From Cunninghamia lanceolata (lineage: Eukaryota > Streptophyta > Pinopsida > Cupressales > Cupressaceae): DNA of 64,000 bases. Each line of letters starts with the position of its first letter. Position 1 is the stretch's first letter. Below the pieces are notes generated by a model that searched no databases, was not told the origin of the DNA, and saw only the letters and a list, made by a program, of their open reading frames with translations. The stretch covers positions 14,020,501 through 14,084,500 of the forward strand of contig BSBN01000254.1 in the NCBI GenBank assembly GCA_027924645.1. Direction: 5' to 3'. Positions 61,275 through 64,000 of this stretch are shown piece by piece. The position numbers and the translations under genes are program-made.

Positions 61275-62894
61275 TTGGATTCTGAAGAAAACATTATGGG
61301 TGACAAGAATCATGAGGATCCCAACACTAGAGACATCCTCAATGATATTGCTAGAGGACAGTGTGACCTAATGCAACTTTTGACCCAATTTCTGCAGCGT
61401 AACATGGCAAACAACAATGGAAATCATAATAATAACAGGGACTATCAGTGTATAGGAGTTACCAATGGAAACAATGGAGAGGCTAGCAATTCAGGAAACA
61501 ATAACAAAATTCAAACTAGAGCCACTCAAGTTTCCATAGTTAGCCTCTTATGCCTACTTTTTGGATCAGCTATGAGCACAAGAGAGTGGACAACAAGAAG
61601 AGGGTGGACAATAGGTTGCAAGTGAGAGTTTTAATGATTACATGAGGGAATGGCACTCTCTATGTAATGAGTTTCAAGCTGCAATGTCTCTATAGAATTT
61701 GTATCAATTGAAGTATATGAATAGGCCTAGAGCGGAGAGAGATCACAACCATGATTTGTAAAGGAAGTTGGGAAAGGTAACTATTATTCCTTTCGATGGT
61801 TCAGGTAGATGCACGACACATGCATGGATTCAGAAGATGGATAACTATCTCACTTTGAACCCTATGTTCGAGAAGGAAGCAATTCAGTTTGCTACTTTAC
61901 ACTTGGAAGGAGATGCACATGATTGGTGGTATAATGGGATGGTTACACAAGGTCATAGCCTTATCGCTACTTATGCTGATTTCACTCAGAGGTTGATTGA
62001 TAGGTTTGACAAAACTAATCCCGAACAGTTTTTCAAAGAGTTGGCCCAACTCAAACAGAAGGATTCAGTGGATGCATACATATCTGATTTTCAAAAACTT
62101 GTAGTCTTGGTTTCGAATGTTTCAGAGAGCAAGTTGTCCTATCTTTTCATTGAAGGTTTAGGGGACCTCTTCATGGTTGGATGAAAACCCTAGATCCACC
62201 TTTATTACAGGATGCTATTAAGAGGGCTAGAGGTATGCAATTTTCAGCACCTTCCAAGCACAAGTTTCAAAGGAAACCCTTCTCTTCCTCAAGAAAGGAT
62301 CCCAAGAGAAACTTTCAGAAGGAATGGCCTAGAAGGACGACTCCAGACATAGAAGCTAAAAATGAACTAAGAAAGAAATTGTGTTTCTCATGCAAGGAGC
62401 CTTGGGAGCCCAGTCATAGATGCCTTGGGAAAGGGAAAGCCTATTACATAGAGGTCACTTCTAATATTGATGATGATGGAGTCCAAGACACTAGTTTGGA
62501 AAGTTAGAATGAGGAGCAACAGCTAGTGCTTGATGCTACAACTATAGGTGACACAGTACATGGTACTATTGCTACATTGTCAAGAGCTTCTAAGCATCAT
62601 CCTTTTAGAGTGAGAGGAGTCCTGAAGGGACAATGGGTCACATGTTTGGTTGACAGTAGGGCCACTCATAACTTCATTGATGAGAGTTTAGTGGTGAAGA
62701 GAGGATTGCATGCAGAGGAATTTTTAGGTTTCAGTGTTATGGTTGCCGATGGATTCAAGATGAGTTGTACTAAGAAGATTCTATAGTTGAGTATCCAGTT
62801 GGGTGACTATACGATTACCAATGATTTCTATGTGGTCGGAATTGATGATATCGATGTTGTTTTGGGAATCCAGTGGTTACACTCACTTGGCAGG
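61275..62894 (+). pseudogene. Gypsy C gag-protease remnant
   Basis: 61275-61625 encodes an Asn-rich gag N-terminus. 61768-62184 holds a retrotransposon gag domain (HLEGDAHDWWYNGMV, QRLIDRFDKTNPEQFFKELA). 62181-62507 has a zinc-knuckle-like KLCFSCKEPWEPSHRCLGKG. 62526-62894 holds an aspartic protease (LVDSRATHNFID, then FYVVGIDDIDVVLGIQWL). The catalytic D-S/T-G reads DSR, a loss consistent with a G-to-A change in the Gly codon. Two frameshifts (between 61625 and 61768, and near 62181) and stops at 62505 and 62784 also break it. Confidence 0.88.
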
Positions 62895-64000
62895 TGTTGT
62901 GACCAAATCACACATCGCCCCATTGCAAATGGGGACCCCCTTTTTTTTGAGCTCCAGTGCTTTGCTAAGTCCAGGATGATGTCTTTTGCATGATGAAGTC
63001 AGTATTACTTGAGTCCTTAGCTTTGTGATGAATCTTATAGTCTCTTGATGACCTGATCCTGATGTTTGAGATCCTGAAAATGACTAAGTTTGGTATCCTG
63101 ATCTTGAAGATCTTGAAAATTGACTAAGTCTGAAATCTGGTGGATCCTCCAAATTCTATAATCTGCATGTTAAATCCAGTGGATCTGAGACTTATCTCAA
63201 ACATCCTGAAAGGTATATTGAAAAATATTTAAAGTATAAGAAATTCTGGGCGCGAAATTGCTCTAGGATCACCTCAAAACTCCGCCTAGAACTTAAGGCG
63301 CCTTTCATCATCTAGACAACCTCAAGATTGTGCCTTGGGCGAAGAGAGCTTGAAACCAAAGCGCCTTGATTGAAATTGATGTTGCGAAGCTTGAAACATT
63401 GCAAATTTGACAAGGAAGAGGCATTTAGGTCTAGGCGCCCTTCATGCTACAAAATTACCTCATTTTTAGCGCCTTAAGGATAAAAGCATAATGAGTTGTC
63501 AGTTTTGGTGCCCTGAAACCTAAGTGATACAAATCATCATCATGGGCGCATTCTTGATCTAGTTGACTCCACTTTGAGTGCCTAACAACCTTGGCACCCC
63601 TTATAACTCATTTTGGCGCCCTTCATGGGAAGACACCTCAATATGCACCTTGAAGGAAAAACGTTGTAAATCATTAGATATAGCGCCTAAGTGTAGAGAG
63701 ATCTATTGTAGCTTTGAACTAGTGATTGAATTCATCAAGGTATCAAGAAATGAACTAAGTATGCTAGGGCGCCATATCACATCTGGAGACTCAACTATGA
63801 GCCCCTGGGCGTGAGGAGGCCTAAGTCATCTAACTTGATGTTATATTAATCCAAATCTTGGAAAAATCAACTATCTCAAGCTAGGCGCCTTCTTATGCCC
63901 CTATTGGCGCCTCAAGGAAACATCACTACACCATCAAATCAGCGCCTCTTGTATGAAACTTAGAAGATTGAGAAGTAACAAAACAAGGAGTTAAGGGCTC
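62895..64000 (+). mobile_element. LTR (start) of another retrotransposon, inserted in gypsy C
   Basis: The protease coding of gypsy C breaks off after HSLGR and is followed by TGTTGTGACCAAATCACACA, a plausible TG-led LTR start, then CGCCCCATTGCAAATGGGGA. From about 63245 to the window edge the sequence carries many GGCGCC, GGCGCCC or AGCGCCT motifs. The other end and the target duplication are outside the window (left candidate GCAGG, 62890-62894). Orientation is assumed from the TG start and could be the reverse. Confidence 0.6.

Larger units (their letters stand above)
61149..62894 (+). mobile_element. Gypsy C: 5' part of a Ty3/gypsy element, interrupted
   Basis: Primer site, gag and the protease start of a gypsy element in the same orientation as the SERINC gene, probably inside one of its introns. 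It is cut at 62894 by another LTR. Reverse transcriptase and integrase, if kept, lie to the right of the window. Confidence 0.85.

Overview
This window is nuclear DNA of a land plant. Plant-type telomere-like TTTAGGG tracts, stacked Ty1/copia and Ty3/gypsy LTR retrotransposons, AT-rich satellites and one intron-split host gene all point that way. The large repeat load and a host gene whose introns hold retrotransposons suggest a gymnosperm such as a conifer, but that is inference. I see no prokaryotic or organellar genes.

Layout: (1) 1-2118: a minus-strand LTR (1268-2118) with its leader running off the left edge. (2) 2119-3702: a ~358-bp satellite. (3) 3703-6660: AT-rich decayed DNA with a diverged duplication. 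(4) 6660-20695: a three-level nest. A decayed minus-strand transposase-like coding region is split by a non-autonomous LTR element (7534-18571, TSD CATGC). One LTR of that element is in turn split by a copia element (8651-15847, TSD CCAAC). (5) 20860-25700: a 1.24-kb-period duplication, then a large foldback-like hairpin whose ends carry GATATC palindromes and GA/CT tracts. (6) 28255-45020: a telomere-like/GGGAGATAGAG repeat block that switches strand near 36.41 kb. It is interrupted by gypsy A (28788-35724, plus strand, old) and gypsy B (36760-44878, minus strand, young, TSD CTATC). (7) 45.0-49.2 kb: a local duplication, a ~355-bp inverted repeat and a 3' copia remnant. (8) 49.2-53.7 kb: AT-rich DNA with a 478-bp tandem repeat. 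(9) 53.7-54.8 kb: a tRNA-like box B and two short tandem arrays (70 and 71 bp). (10) 55.9-59.5 kb: the first five exons of a SERINC/TMS1 membrane-protein gene. (11) 61.1-64.0 kb: the 5' part of gypsy C, broken at 62895 by the start of another LTR that runs off the right edge.

The only likely functional host gene is SERINC, and its C-terminal exons are not in the window. All retroelement polyproteins carry in-frame stops or frameshifts, and many of the stops are at Gln or Trp codons, as expected from cytosine deamination. Gypsy B is the youngest dated unit: its two 1704-bp LTRs differ at about 27 sites by eye, mostly transitions.
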